A stretch of DNA of 64,000 bases from Iodobacter violaceini (GCF_011601265.1 NZ_JAAOLX010000011.1:85464-149463), one strand, 5' to 3'; shown: positions 8,807-21,036, counted from the stretch's first letter. Numbers and translations are program-made. Notes: generated by a model from the letters alone, not told the origin.

Positions 8807-10321
8807 TTAAAACGGGGCGAGGCCTGAATAGATATTGCTGATAATCAGGCCGGAAAATGCCGCACCGATTGTGCAGCTTAAAGCAATAAGTGCCGTGGAT
8901 TGCTGCTTTAAGCGATCATAACTCAGTATGCCAATAATGCATGGCGCAAGTGAAAGTGAATAGCGCCCGACTGAGTGGATTTCCGGGTTCATTAAAAGCG
9001 TGGTGCCTAGTATTAATGCGCCGCTGCCTGCAATCAGTGCTGCTTTATGTTGATGTGTTTTTATACACAATATACAAATATAAATGGCACAGATCATTAG
9101 CCCCAGCGCTAACAGCAGAACGGGTAAATACTCCGCAGATTGAATAAGCCTTAAATCAAAGATACGTGTGGCTAATTGCAAAGGCGATATTTTCCATGCT
9201 GAGCGAACCAGAAAGGCCGCTAAAGGTTCGCCTGTGGCATGGGCTTTTACTGCCATATCCAGCAAAATACCCAGCGTTGAAATCAGCCCCATTTTAATGA
9301 TCATGATGCTGCTTTTTTTGATGCCCTGGCTTTGATAATTGATTGAAAGCCAATAGAGCATTAGTAAAAGGATAGCAATTCCCCCTATAAATCGGGATGC
9401 CGTCATGGCGCTGATCATGAGGGCCGCGCTGATCCATTTTTCTTTAATGGCTAAAATTAATGCGGCAGAAAAGAGCAGCATAAACAGCGATTCGGAAAAC
9501 CCGCCAAAAACAAAGAAAGAAAAAGGGTTAAATGCAAACCATGCAGGGGCTAATAAGGCGCTGCAGGTATTTAGTTTTAATAGCTTGCCAAGATAAAACA
9601 AGCTGAGCATTGCCAGCAACGAGCAGATCAGATTAAAGCGCAGCATGCTTTTATCAATATCCAGCCCGCTGATGGCATGAAGGGCTTTAACAGAATAGGG
9701 ATAAAGAAAAGGCCATGCTACGGTTTGCTGGATGGTTCTGTCGCCATTAAAAGCATAATCTTTACTGGCTATTTTGTGATACCAGCCAGCATCGTGGCTG
9801 CGGCTTAATATTTCTGTGGTGCTGATCCGGCTGAAGTTTTCTTCCAGCCCATACAGCCCGCTGCTTGTTTTAATTAATGTGGCTAATGAAATATCTTTGC
9901 CATTAATTTGCGCCAACCCTAATTGGTAGGAAAGTACGCGGTGGTCCTGCGAGCCGGTTTTATTGGCAGGAATTTGTGAGTAGCTGGATTGAATGGATAA
10001 TTGGCCATCCGGGCAGCTATTGTTAAAACGATGGCTGAGTGTGAAATAGCCCTGCCTGAATAGCTGGGATTGTAGTGGCTGCTGATTGCATAAAATGCTT
10101 AATGTTTGCGCGCCGGGAATATAGCCTTGCAGACTGAGTGACTGGATTGATTGCGACTGCTTGAATAAAAGCTGCGGGGCCGCCCAGCTGAATGTGGGAT
10201 AGGGTATTCCTTCGTGTGTATCAACTTGTTTTTGTATCTGGCCATAAAGCAATAAATAAGCCACAACCCACAGGCCGATTACGGCGAGTAATTGCCCGGG
10301 TACAATAAACCATTGTTTCAT
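8807..10321 (-). CDS. multi-pass membrane protein, probable lipid-sugar-dependent glycosyltransferase
   Basis: A 504-residue integral membrane protein with about ten predicted helices and a large periplasmic loop after the first helix (about residues 30-215). The layout and motifs such as RTIQQTVAWPFLYPYSVKALH and SFFVFGGFSESLFMLLFSAALILA resemble PIG-V/GT39-like mannosyltransferases of the GT-C fold, which use polyprenyl-phosphate sugars. A good ribosome site (GAGGGTCTTTC) precedes the ATG. It is convergent with gtrBA, and an O-antigen or surface-glycan transferase using the GtrB product would fit that neighbourhood. The assignment is from topology and loose motif resemblance only. Confidence 0.55.
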   Translation of the reverse strand: MKQWFIVPGQLLAVIGLWVVAYLLLYGQIQKQVDTHEGIPYPTFSWAAPQLLFKQSQSIQSLSLQGYIPGAQTLSILCNQQPLQSQLFRQGYFTLSHRFNNSCPDGQLSIQSSYSQIPANKTGSQDHRVLSYQLGLAQINGKDISLATLIKTSSGLYGLEENFSRISTTEILSRSHDAGWYHKIASKDYAFNGDRTIQQTVAWPFLYPYSVKALHAISGLDIDKSMLRFNLICSLLAMLSLFYLGKLLKLNTCSALLAPAWFAFNPFSFFVFGGFSESLFMLLFSAALILAIKEKWISAALMISAMTASRFIGGIAILLLMLYWLSINYQSQGIKKSSIMIIKMGLISTLGILLDMAVKAHATGEPLAAFLVRSAWKISPLQLATRIFDLRLIQSAEYLPVLLLALGLMICAIYICILCIKTHQHKAALIAGSGALILGTTLLMNPEIHSVGRYSLSLAPCIIGILSYDRLKQQSTALIALSCTIGAAFSGLIISNIYSGLAPF

Positions 10322-10485
10322 GAAAGACCCTCAGCTGATATACACCAGCAATAAGCATATCTGAAGCAGGTATTTACTATATAAAAGGTTTTCTGTTTAA
10401 AGATGTGCCGCCTGAAAAATCCGGAATATTTTAACCGCGAAAATTAGAAAGCCGTACTTTTATTGAACGCGGATCACACAGGGTT

Positions 10486-12084
10486 TTATTCAGGTTTTTT
10501 TCTGAGCAGGGTAAAATGATCTTCTTGCTGTATTAAATATTTTTTATTGTTTAGTGATTCAATTAAAGCATTGTCTTTTATAATAAACAATGTTTTATTA
10601 TCTATGCTGCCGTCTTTTAGCGCCTTTAATACAGTTTTATTTTCAGGCTGTATTCTGGATGCGTCATGACGGGCAAAATAAGCGGTGTTAATGCTCATTT
10701 TATGTTGCGCAGCCCAATTGGCCAGATGAATATAATCCGGGTCTGCATGTTGCAGCGGGTAAATTTTAAGTGCATTGATACCTTGTGGAGGCTGCTGCCA
10801 GAATGGCGATTTTAATGGCGAGGGGCGGCTCAGGCCAGAGGGAATGCCTTCCTGTTTTAGTGTGGCAATGGTGCAATAGATATCCGCAAATTGTAATATT
10901 AAGGCGAGGCTTAAGATAAAGGCGCTCTGCCGCGGTTTAAATCTTTTTAATAGCAATACGGTGCTGAGCAGAATCAGTAAATAACTCAGGGGCCAGGTAA
11001 AGCGGCCAACCGCTCTGAAAACCCCGGTTAGAGCGGATATTGCTGCAGGCAATTTTATTTCAATTAAATGATAAGAGCCCAGGGTAATCAGCGGGCTGAG
11101 GGCATAGAGGGCCAGCAGGCTGCAGGCTGTTGCGAGCGGCCACCATTGAATATCGGCTGAATCGGACTGATTCTGTGTGGGTTTTATTAATCTGGCAAGG
11201 CTGTTTAAAATAAGATTGATATAGATAAACAGTGCACCTGTGCCCATATAATTCATTGCATCATTTTGCTCTGGCCAGGCGGAGGGCAGCTTGTGTAATA
11301 AGCCCCAGTTTTTTGAATCAATGACAGAAAGCAAATTGGCGCTATAGTATATTTGCCCTGCGCCAGACAGCCCGCCAGCGATACAAAAATAGCCGCTGCT
11401 GTATAAAAGCGCATAAATATAAATTGGTATAAATATCAGCGATTGATATCTGAGCCGGGGATTGGCCCATAAAGAAGCCAGCCATAGGGGTAGCAGCATG
11501 GCCAGTAAATAGGCGTGAATGAGTGCTGCCAGCCCCAGAAAGAGATACCAGAGCTTGTTTTGTTTACTGAGATAAGCCCAGAATCCACCCAGAATTAACC
11601 AGTGGGCAGACAGGGCAAAGTGACCAACCCCGCCTATTCTTGCCATCATGGGGGCACTTGCCAGCAGTAAAAGACTGCTGGCAAGGCAGTAATAAAATGA
11701 TTGGGTGGTGTATTTGGCGCATTGCCATGCGAGTGCGCCCTGCAAAATAAAGCAGAGCAGTATCCATATCCCGTGGTATTGGAAATGTTCGCTGAGCAGC
11801 GGGGAGAATAATTTAAAAAAAAGAGCAAATAGCGGAATTGAATCGGTAAATACAACAGAGCTGGAAATCACCCCGCCGTATTGTGGATTTAAGCCCAAAG
11901 GCCAGTGCCAGGTATTATCCTGGCGAAAAAAAAGCCATCCAAGATAGCTTTGTGCAGGATCTCCCTGTAATAACCATTCAGTATTGGCCGGGGCCAGAAT
12001 GTTTTTTCCAAAAAGAATAAAAAACATAGCGGCCCCGATCAATGCGGGAATGATCCAGCCCCAATTGGCCTGGGTTTTGCTCAC
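10486..12084 (-). CDS. DUF6311-like multi-pass membrane protein, probable glycan-modifying transferase
   Basis: A 532-residue membrane protein with about eleven predicted helices and a soluble C-terminal tail of roughly 110 residues. The N-terminal region (LLQGDPAQSYLGWLFFRQ, then WHWPLGLNPQYGG) resembles DUF6311 proteins, which are annotated near O-antigen and gtr genes in other bacteria. The start is a GTG that overlaps the TGA stop of rng by four bases (GTGA), so translation may be coupled to rng. With gtrBA and the membrane protein downstream, a role in lipopolysaccharide or capsule modification is plausible but unproven. The DUF assignment is from memory. Confidence 0.6.
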   Translation of the reverse strand: MSKTQANWGWIIPALIGAAMFFILFGKNILAPANTEWLLQGDPAQSYLGWLFFRQDNTWHWPLGLNPQYGGVISSSVVFTDSIPLFALFFKLFSPLLSEHFQYHGIWILLCFILQGALAWQCAKYTTQSFYYCLASSLLLLASAPMMARIGGVGHFALSAHWLILGGFWAYLSKQNKLWYLFLGLAALIHAYLLAMLLPLWLASLWANPRLRYQSLIFIPIYIYALLYSSGYFCIAGGLSGAGQIYYSANLLSVIDSKNWGLLHKLPSAWPEQNDAMNYMGTGALFIYINLILNSLARLIKPTQNQSDSADIQWWPLATACSLLALYALSPLITLGSYHLIEIKLPAAISALTGVFRAVGRFTWPLSYLLILLSTVLLLKRFKPRQSAFILSLALILQFADIYCTIATLKQEGIPSGLSRPSPLKSPFWQQPPQGINALKIYPLQHADPDYIHLANWAAQHKMSINTAYFARHDASRIQPENKTVLKALKDGSIDNKTLFIIKDNALIESLNNKKYLIQQEDHFTLLRKKPE

Positions 12085-13535
12085 ACCAAAACCACGTCAA
12101 ATATTTCCTGGGAATAGGCGTTTTCTACCTGCAAATAAATCGGCTTTTGAATAAAGTCGGCCAGTTGGGCAAGATTGGCGGATTCTTCATCCAGAAACAT
12201 ATCAATCACGCTTTGCGAGGCAAGAATTCGGTATTCTTTGGCGTTGAACTGGCGGGCTTCGCGCAGGATTTCACGCAGAATTTCATAGCAAATGGTTTGC
12301 GCTGTTTTGATTTCACCACGCCCCTGGCAGGTTGGGCAGGTCTGGCAGAGCACATGGGCCAGCGATTCGCGTGTGCGTTTACGGGTGATTTCTACAAGGC
12401 CAAGGCTGGTAAATGGGCTGACAGTAACCTTGGTACGGTCGCGGCTCATGGCTTTTTTCAGCTCTTCCATCACGGCTGATTTGTGCTCTTCATTATCCAT
12501 ATCGATAAAATCAACAATGATAATGCCGCCTAAATTGCGCAGGCGCAGCTGGCGGGCAATGACCTGAGTGGCTTCCAGATTGGTTTTGAAAATGGTGTCA
12601 TCAAAGGAGCGGGTGCCCACAAAGCCGCCGGTATTCACATCCACCGTGGTCATGGCTTCGGTTTGATCGATAATCAGGTAGCCGCCAAATTTAAGATCAA
12701 CCCGCCGCACCATGGCGTGTTCGATTTCTGCCTCTACCGCAAACAATTCAAACAGGGGCCGCTCGCCAGCGTAATGCTTAACCCGAGGCAAAACATCAGA
12801 GACAAAAGCCCCGGCAAATTCGCTCATTTTGGCAAAGTTTTCGCGCGAATCAACCAGCACTTCTTCGGTTTCGCTGTTGACCATATCGCGCAGCACACGC
12901 AATTGCAGAGATAAATCTTGAAATAACAGTGATCTGGCGGGCAGGGTGACTGATTTTTGCTGGATATCGGCCCAGATTTTATCCAGATACTGAATATCGG
13001 CGGTCAGCTCTTCATCGGTGGCGTGCTCGGCCGAGGTGCGGATGATATAACCCTGATGCTTTGATTCGGCCAGCAGTAATTCAAGGCGTTTTTTCAGCTG
13101 GCTGCGTTCAACATCTTTATCAATACGCTGGCTGATGCCGATATGTTTTTCTTGCGGTAAAAAAACTAAAAAGCGCCCTGCAATGCTGATCTGGGTGGAG
13201 AGCCGTGCGCCTTTGCTGCCGATAGGGTCTTTGGCAACTTGCACCAGCACCGGCTGGCCTTCGTGCACGATGCGCTCGATCCTTTGCACTTCGTTAGGAT
13301 GCTGGCGTTGCTCGATCACATCGGCAATATGCAAAAAAGCGGCACGCTCCAGGCCAATTTCAATAAAGGCGCTTTGCATGCCGGGTAAGACGCGTTTCAC
13401 CACGCCCAAATAAATATTGCCAACCAGGCCGCGGTGGGCTGATCGTTCTATATGAATATCCTGAACCACACCATCTTCAACGGTGGCCACGCGGGTTTCT
13501 TGTGGGGTGATGTTGACGAGGATTTGTTCTTTCAT
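12081..13535 (-). CDS. rng: ribonuclease G
   Basis: A 484-residue RNase E/G-family endoribonuclease that matures the 5' end of 16S rRNA and cuts single-stranded A/U-rich RNA. It begins MKEQILVNITPQETRVA, has an S1 domain at about 36-120 (GNIYLGVVKRVLPGMQSAFIEIG), the catalytic Asp regions (TVDVNTGGFVG and IIIVDFIDM, which bind magnesium) and the zinc-link CQTCPTCQGRG. It lacks the long C-terminal scaffold of RNase E and has the normal RNase G length. The stop overlaps the next gene's GTG start by four bases. Confidence 0.95.
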   Translation of the reverse strand: MKEQILVNITPQETRVATVEDGVVQDIHIERSAHRGLVGNIYLGVVKRVLPGMQSAFIEIGLERAAFLHIADVIEQRQHPNEVQRIERIVHEGQPVLVQVAKDPIGSKGARLSTQISIAGRFLVFLPQEKHIGISQRIDKDVERSQLKKRLELLLAESKHQGYIIRTSAEHATDEELTADIQYLDKIWADIQQKSVTLPARSLLFQDLSLQLRVLRDMVNSETEEVLVDSRENFAKMSEFAGAFVSDVLPRVKHYAGERPLFELFAVEAEIEHAMVRRVDLKFGGYLIIDQTEAMTTVDVNTGGFVGTRSFDDTIFKTNLEATQVIARQLRLRNLGGIIIVDFIDMDNEEHKSAVMEELKKAMSRDRTKVTVSPFTSLGLVEITRKRTRESLAHVLCQTCPTCQGRGEIKTAQTICYEILREILREARQFNAKEYRILASQSVIDMFLDEESANLAQLADFIQKPIYLQVENAYSQEIFDVVLV

Positions 13536-13634
13536 TGGAAGGGCCCTGTTTTTTTATATTTGGATGGGTCTGTCTTGGTGGCGTTTGTTCAAATTCAGGG
13601 CGGGTGAAACTCGCCGGAGTGCTGCTCACGTAGC

Positions 13635-13664
13635 TTGGGTTACACGATAAAGCTGCTAACCCAA
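13635..13664. repeat. short inverted repeat upstream of rng
   Basis: TTGGGTTA at 13635-13642 is exactly complementary to TAACCCAA at 13657-13664, with a 14-base loop. It lies in the 182-bp gap between holA and rng. It resembles the GGGTTA/TAACCC hairpin repeats seen elsewhere in this window (20890-21005 and 21590-21725). It could be part of the rng leader RNA. No T-run follows, so it is not called a terminator. Confidence 0.4.
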
Positions 13665-13717
13665 CCTGCGAATTTACTTTAAGCTGATAGGAGCAGGTTT
13701 TCCTCACCCTTACCATA

Positions 13718-14719
13718 TTATTTCTTCCTTAACAGCGGCAAGCACATCATCATCAACTCGTCCCACACTTCGCCTTTGCCTATGCCTTTATTCATCTGAT
13801 CGATGAGGGCGGCGTGGGCGAGGGCGGTTTTTAGCTGGGCGGCTTTGACGCGGGCCAGGGCAGGCTCTGCCAGCTTTTGTTTTTCGCCCCAGATACGTAA
13901 TTCTTTAAATAATTGTGCGGTGGGCGTGCCGCGTTGTTTGCCAAGGCCCAGCCGGTACAGGGTGCGGATTTCTTCAGCCAGCGACCAAAGCACTAAATGT
14001 GGTGCTTCCCCTTCGGCCCGCAGGCCTGCCAGCATACGGGCAAAGCGGGTGGCGTCCCCTGTGAGTAAGGCTGTGCCCAGCTGAAATACATCGTAGCGCG
14101 CCACATTCGCAACGCTGGCTTGTAAATCGCTGACGCTGATTTCACCCTCAGGGTGCAGCAGGGCCAGTTTTTGGATTTCCTGAAAGGCGGCGAGCAAATT
14201 GCCCTCAACCCGGTCGGCTAAAAATTGCAGTGCTTCCGGGGCGAGTTTTTGCTGCTGGCGTGCCAGCCGCCCGGCTATCCATTCGGGCAATTGGCGGTGT
14301 TCGATATTTTTGGCTTCAAGCACTTCGCCTTTGGCCGCCAGAGCCTGAAACCACTTGCTGTTCTGGCCGGTTTTATCAAGGCGCGGGCAGGTGACTAAGG
14401 TGATGGTGTCGGGCGGCAGGCGCTGGCAATAGGCTTCAATGGCCTTGCCGCCATCAATGCCGGGCTTGCCGGTGGTGATGCGCAGCTCGATTAGTTTTTT
14501 ATCTGAAAAGAGCGAAAAAGAATTGCCCTGCATTTCCAGCTCAGACCATGCAAAGCCGGGCTCTGCGGTGAGCACTTCACGCTCTGCATAGCCAGCAGCT
14601 CTTGCTGCATCTCTGACTTGCTGCGCGGCTTCGAGCACCAGCAGGGTTTCGTCGCCATGCAGGGTGTAAAGCGCGGCAAGGCCTTTGCTCAGGTGGCGGG
14701 GCAGATCATCAGGGCGCAT
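13718..14719 (-). CDS. holA: DNA polymerase III subunit delta
   Basis: A 333-residue clamp-loader subunit. The family pattern is visible in YTLHGDETLLVLEAAQQVRDAARAAG, the LFSDKKLIELRI segment, an AAA+-like fold without a Walker A motif, LADRVEGNLLAAFQEIQKL mid-protein, and a C-terminal helical collar domain with KELRIWGEKQKL. Delta opens the beta clamp in the clamp-loader complex. It follows lptE on the same strand with a 33-bp gap. The order leuS-lptE-holA is common in proteobacteria and supports all three names. Confidence 0.93.
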   Translation of the reverse strand: MRPDDLPRHLSKGLAALYTLHGDETLLVLEAAQQVRDAARAAGYAEREVLTAEPGFAWSELEMQGNSFSLFSDKKLIELRITTGKPGIDGGKAIEAYCQRLPPDTITLVTCPRLDKTGQNSKWFQALAAKGEVLEAKNIEHRQLPEWIAGRLARQQQKLAPEALQFLADRVEGNLLAAFQEIQKLALLHPEGEISVSDLQASVANVARYDVFQLGTALLTGDATRFARMLAGLRAEGEAPHLVLWSLAEEIRTLYRLGLGKQRGTPTAQLFKELRIWGEKQKLAEPALARVKAAQLKTALAHAALIDQMNKGIGKGEVWDELMMMCLPLLRKK

Positions 14720-14752
14720 GGTTAATCCTTACGCTGATGGGATGTGGATGAT

Positions 14753-15241
14753 TTACTGCGCATCTTTCAATTTGGCCAGTGCGCTGATGCGGCGCAAAAT
14801 TTGCTGGGCTGCGTCTTGCTGCATATCGGCTATCAGAAGCCCTGCTTCAGCGTCTTTACCCAGGCTGTTGTTTTCGTCGTAGCTGTAATCGCGGTTGAGC
14901 TGCAATTTGCCATTTTCAATCAGTTGCTGCTCACCGGCCTGTACGCTGTAAGTAACGCGATAAAACAAACGGTATTCGCTAACCCGGCCTGCATTATTAA
15001 CTGTAAGCACTTTTTGCTCGGTGCTATCACTCATAATATTAATTACAACAGCGGGCTTAAGCGCATTGAGCGTAACGCTTGGCAGTGTGGATAAGCTTTG
15101 CTTCAGCTGCTGGGCAACTGCGCTTTCGCCGATCACATGGGCTGTGGTGTACGGAAACGTACCCGGCCCGGTGCCGCGCAAATGAAAGCCGCAGCCTGTC
15201 AGCAGGCCAAGCAGAAGCAAAGAGATAAAGGCTTTAAGCAT
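14753..15241 (-). CDS. lptE: LPS-assembly lipoprotein LptE
   Basis: A 162-residue outer-membrane lipoprotein that plugs the LptD barrel in lipopolysaccharide insertion. The start chosen gives MLKAFISLLLLGLLTGCGFHLRG, a lipoprotein signal with a LTGC lipobox; GFHLRG directly after the Cys is typical of LptE. An ATG four codons upstream (15253) is also possible, and neither has a strong ribosome site. An in-frame extension to 15322 would put the signal sequence deep inside the protein and is rejected. Position between leuS and holA supports the name. Confidence 0.92.
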   Translation of the reverse strand: MLKAFISLLLLGLLTGCGFHLRGTGPGTFPYTTAHVIGESAVAQQLKQSLSTLPSVTLNALKPAVVINIMSDSTEQKVLTVNNAGRVSEYRLFYRVTYSVQAGEQQLIENGKLQLNRDYSYDENNSLGKDAEAGLLIADMQQDAAQQILRRISALAKLKDAQ

Positions 15242-15343
15242 AGATTTGCCCATGGTTAGCTGCGGGTTGGATAAATAGCCGGTCATGGCCGCTGAAACCC
15301 GCGTATTGCCTGCAGGTTGCAACGGCCATGCCGCTGTGGCCTT

Positions 15344-17989
<2,646 letters not shown>

Positions 17990-18034
17990 TTATATCCCGA
18001 ATGTTTGGATTTCGGGTTTCAGAAGGAAGCTGAT

Positions 18035-18886
18035 ATGCGTTTAGCGCTTTTAATGGGTTTATTACTCGCCTCTCTAGCCCATGCCGGGCCTGCCATTGTG
18101 GAATCCGTACAGCTGCCTGCATGGGTGGAGCGCAGCGGGATAAAAAAACCACTCTCACCCCAGCTGCAGCTTTTACCAGGAGACCGGATCACAACCGGGC
18201 CAGGGGCAAGGGTTTACTTGCAGCTGCCCGAAGGCAGCCGGGTGAAGCTGGGCGAGAATGCACATTTATCCCTTGATCAGCTTAATGAAGCCAATGGTAA
18301 AGATGGGAGTGTTTTTAAGGCTGCGCTAAAAATGGTGACCGGCGCTTTTCGCTTTACGACCAATGCACTGAATAAAAACAGCCAGCGTGAGGTGAAAGTC
18401 ACTGTGGCAGCCGTAACAGCGGGGATACGCGGTACCGATTTATGGGGCAAGGCCGATAGTGATAAAGACGTGGTGTGCCTGCTGGAAGGCAAAATATCTG
18501 TGGCAGCAGAAGGCAGGCCGCAGGTGGAGCTGAACGAGCCTTTAAGTTTTTATATTGCCCCGCATGATCAGGAGCCTCTGCCCGTTGGGAAAGTAGAGCC
18601 TGAAAAACTTAAAAAATGGGCGGCAGAAACCGAAATAGAAGGCCATGCCGGTGCGCTTATAAAAAAAGGACCATGGCGTATTACCTGGGCCAATTACGCC
18701 AGTGCTGACGAGGCTTTGGTGCTTTATGACAGCTTGCAGCAGGCGGGGTATCCGGTAAAAATTCGCAGCCAGGCCCGACGCTATCGGGTGGTGCTGGCGG
18801 GCCTCACTTCAGAAGCAGATGCCAGGGCCGTGGTGAGTAAAGTGCACGCACAGTTTACTACTCCGCTGGCAGAAATTAGCCATTAG
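18035..18886 (+). CDS. exported FecR-domain protein with C-terminal SPOR domain
   Basis: A 283-residue periplasmic protein. The ATG is preceded by AGAAGGAAGCTGAT and opens a signal peptide cut after LASLAHA. A FecR-like beta domain spans about residues 40-165 (LLPGDRITTGPGARVYLQL, GSRVKLGENAHLSL, VTAGIRGTDLWGK). A SPOR domain follows at about 210-280 (WANYASADEALVLYDSLQQAGY, RYRVVLAGLTSEADARAVV); SPOR modules bind denuded peptidoglycan at division sites. There are no transmembrane segments beyond the signal. The two modules together suggest a cell-wall-localised scaffold, but no specific role is known from sequence. It stands alone. Confidence 0.8.
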   Translation: MRLALLMGLLLASLAHAGPAIVESVQLPAWVERSGIKKPLSPQLQLLPGDRITTGPGARVYLQLPEGSRVKLGENAHLSLDQLNEANGKDGSVFKAALKMVTGAFRFTTNALNKNSQREVKVTVAAVTAGIRGTDLWGKADSDKDVVCLLEGKISVAAEGRPQVELNEPLSFYIAPHDQEPLPVGKVEPEKLKKWAAETEIEGHAGALIKKGPWRITWANYASADEALVLYDSLQQAGYPVKIRSQARRYRVVLAGLTSEADARAVVSKVHAQFTTPLAEISH

Positions 18887-19058
18887 CTTACATTAACAAT
18901 TTACAATTGTTTCGTGTGTTTTATATGTAAAATACATTGAAGCAATTAATTAATTACTAATTTTGTAAAAAATATTTGTTTTTTTCTTAGAGCTACAGCC
19001 GCAATGCACTAGATTGATATAAATCCCGTCTGGGTCGGGGTATCGATTGAGGTGCACT
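18887..19058. other. AT-rich intergenic region before chemotaxis gene
   Basis: About 170 bp, strongly AT-rich, between the FecR-SPOR gene and the PAS chemotaxis gene. It should hold the promoter of the latter. GAGGTGCAC just before 19059 serves as the ribosome site. No flagellar-type or classical sigma-70 promoter could be recognised. Confidence 0.35.
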
Positions 19059-20378
19059 ATGTTTTTTAAGCAAAGTCGGCTGATTAGCCAATTAGACAGC
19101 GCGGCCGAAGCGGCTTTGCGTGGAGATATGCCACGCTGGACCATGGATGGCGACGAGAAGCTGCGTGCAATTGGCGATAAATTACATCGCATCTGGCATA
19201 AAACCAGCGAAGAGCTTTCTGCGGCCCTGCACGAAAAACGGGCTTTGAATGAAGAAGTCAGTGCCTTGCAGGAAGAATTAGCGAGGGAAAAAGCGCAGTA
19301 CACGGCCTTAGAAACACGTTTTGATCTGGTGAACCGGGCATCAAGCGAAGGCCTTTGGGATATGAGCGTGGTGGCGGGTGATCCGGTTAATCCCGCTAAT
19401 GTATTCTGGTGGTCGCCTACCTTCAGGCATTTGCTTGGGTTTAGCGATGAGCGTGATTTTCCTAATGTGCTGGGCAGCTGGGCTAACCTTTTGCACCCTG
19501 ACGATAAAGACACTACGCTGACTGCCTTTGCCGATCACTTAAATGACAGAAGCGGACGCACTCCTTACGATATTGAATATCGCCTGCAATGCAAAGATAA
19601 GCAATACCGCTGGTTCAGGGCCAGGGGGGCTACTCAGCGTAATAGCGAAGGCGTGCCGCTCAGAGTGGCCGGCTCTTTAGAGGGAATCTCCCTGCGTAAA
19701 CAGCACGAGGCCGAGCTGGATAAAACCCTGACCAGGTTCGAGCTAAGCAGCGCAATGCTGTCTGAAGGTCTGTGGGATATGGAAGTCGATGTGGATAACC
19801 CGGTTAACCCGCAAAATGCTTTCTGGTGGTCTGAGCAATTCAGGGCTTTATTGGGTTTTCATTCGGTGAACGAGTTTCCGGATGTACTGGAAAGCTGGGC
19901 CAGCCGCTTACACCCGGATGAAAAGCAAGGTGTGCTTGATGCATTTGCCGCGCATCTAAACGATAAAACCGGCAAAACGCCTTACGACATCGAATACCGT
20001 CTGAAGTGCAAAAACAATGAATATCACTGGTTTCGCGCAAGAGGCAAAACCCGCCGTGACAATAATGGCGCACCGCTGCGCGTAGTGGGTGCATTGGCCG
20101 CCATTGATGCCGAAAAGCAATCCGAAGCACTGAGCGGCGAAAGCTCGCAAAGGCAAAGCCTGGAAAAAAGCCTGGCCGAAATCGCCACCATCGTCGGCAC
20201 GATTAAATCAATTGCTGATCAAACCAATCTGCTGGCGCTGAATGCCGCCATTGAAGCCGCCCGCGCCGGAGAAGCAGGCCGTGGCTTTGCGGTGGTAGCC
20301 GATGAAGTCAGAAAACTGGCAGAAAGAACCAGCGCTGCAACGCTGGATGTAGAAAGCTTAGTCAGGCAGAGTAAGTAA
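19059..20378 (+). CDS. soluble PAS-PAS methyl-accepting chemotaxis protein, very short signalling domain
   Basis: A 439-residue cytosolic transducer. After a coiled coil (about residues 1-85) come two tandem PAS domains that are clear internal duplicates: both contain LWDM, a VNP-x-N-x-FWWS stretch, an LLGF motif, LHPD and [12 protein letters not shown] followed by WFRARG. The C-terminus holds only the hairpin tip of an MCP domain, with [21 protein letters not shown] and [17 protein letters not shown], ending about 15 residues later. No transmembrane helix is seen. The tip is the part that contacts CheA and CheW, so it may still signal. The FWWS-PAS type is common in betaproteobacterial transducers. 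The ligand or cofactor is unknown. Start chosen for GAGGTG spacing. Confidence 0.85.
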   Translation: MFFKQSRLISQLDSAAEAALRGDMPRWTMDGDEKLRAIGDKLHRIWHKTSEELSAALHEKRALNEEVSALQEELAREKAQYTALETRFDLVNRASSEGLWDMSVVAGDPVNPANVFWWSPTFRHLLGFSDERDFPNVLGSWANLLHPDDKDTTLTAFADHLNDRSGRTPYDIEYRLQCKDKQYRWFRARGATQRNSEGVPLRVAGSLEGISLRKQHEAELDKTLTRFELSSAMLSEGLWDMEVDVDNPVNPQNAFWWSEQFRALLGFHSVNEFPDVLESWASRLHPDEKQGVLDAFAAHLNDKTGKTPYDIEYRLKCKNNEYHWFRARGKTRRDNNGAPLRVVGALAAIDAEKQSEALSGESSQRQSLEKSLAEIATIVGTIKSIADQTNLLALNAAIEAARAGEAGRGFAVVADEVRKLAERTSAATLDVESLVRQSK

Positions 20379-20446
20379 GGCTGCCCGTGTGAGAATGGCG
20401 TCGGTGGCAGGCGAGCATCGATGCCATAGCAGAGTTTGCCTGATTT

Positions 20447-20803
20447 TTACATATCGTTGATTGCAGCCAGGCCGCGGTTAACCACTTCCATACATTGTTT
20501 TTCGTCCAGAATATTTTCAATTCCGCCTTGCTTATCAAAGCATTTGCAGCTGGTTTTTTTAGCGTTTGTTGCGCAGCCGCTGATACTGGCTAAACGCTGC
20601 CTGCGCTTATTATCTTCCGCATATTCTTTAGCTCTTCGTTCGCTGTTTTTTTGAATTTGTTCAAGTGCTTTGGTGGTGCTTTGCACCGCGCCATCCGAGA
20701 TGCCCCGGCTGATTTCACGCGAGGTATTTTCTATTACACCTGCGTGGGTGTTTAGCGTTATCAGTATCAGGTAGCCAAGTAATAATCGTCGCATATCTTT
20801 CAT
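20447..20803 (-). CDS. small exported protein of unknown function
   Basis: A protein of about 118 residues with a predicted signal peptide (MKDMRRLLLGYLILITLNTHA). The mature part is charged and probably helical (EQIQKNSERRAKEYAEDNKRR) and carries three or four cysteines in CATNAKKTSCKCFDKQGG and EKQC, suggesting disulfides. No family is recognised. The start is uncertain: an ATG three codons later, or one 22 codons earlier, is also in frame, and none has a good ribosome site. It is convergent with the upstream chemotaxis gene. Confidence 0.5.
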   Translation of the reverse strand: MKDMRRLLLGYLILITLNTHAGVIENTSREISRGISDGAVQSTTKALEQIQKNSERRAKEYAEDNKRRQRLASISGCATNAKKTSCKCFDKQGGIENILDEKQCMEVVNRGLAAINDM

Positions 20804-20889
20804 ATTGAGTTTTTTATGGTGGGTGTTATCGCTATGATATATGGTTACTAACTGACTTGTTATTTTCATTATTTGTTAATTATGGGGGC

Positions 20890-21005
20890 TTGGATTGATC
20901 AACCCGCGCTGGGTGAGAATGCCAGCGGCTGACAACAAGCTAATTACCACTCAGCTTTTTGAAGCACGGGTTACGGCTGCGGTTAAGCCGCCATACATGG
21001 CTTGA
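20890..21005. repeat. imperfect hairpin repeat, copy 1 flanking the ClpP-like gene
   Basis: The copy begins GGCTTGGATTGATCAACCCGCGCT and ends GGTTAAGCCGCCATACATGGCTT. It is clearly related to the element at 21590-21725 in the same orientation; shared blocks are ATCAACCCGCGCT, an ATGCC-x-GC block with AATTAC, and CCGCCATACA. The two direct copies bracket the ClpP-like gene. They resemble the GGGTTA/TAACCC hairpin repeats common in many bacterial intergenic regions. Confidence 0.55.
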
Positions 21006-21036
21006 TGTCGCTCCCTCATACGACAGAGGAATTCCA

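Noticed and set aside
13477..13716. 79-codon frame between holA and rng
   Set aside because: Overlaps the rng start and is made of repeat-like sequence with biased composition.
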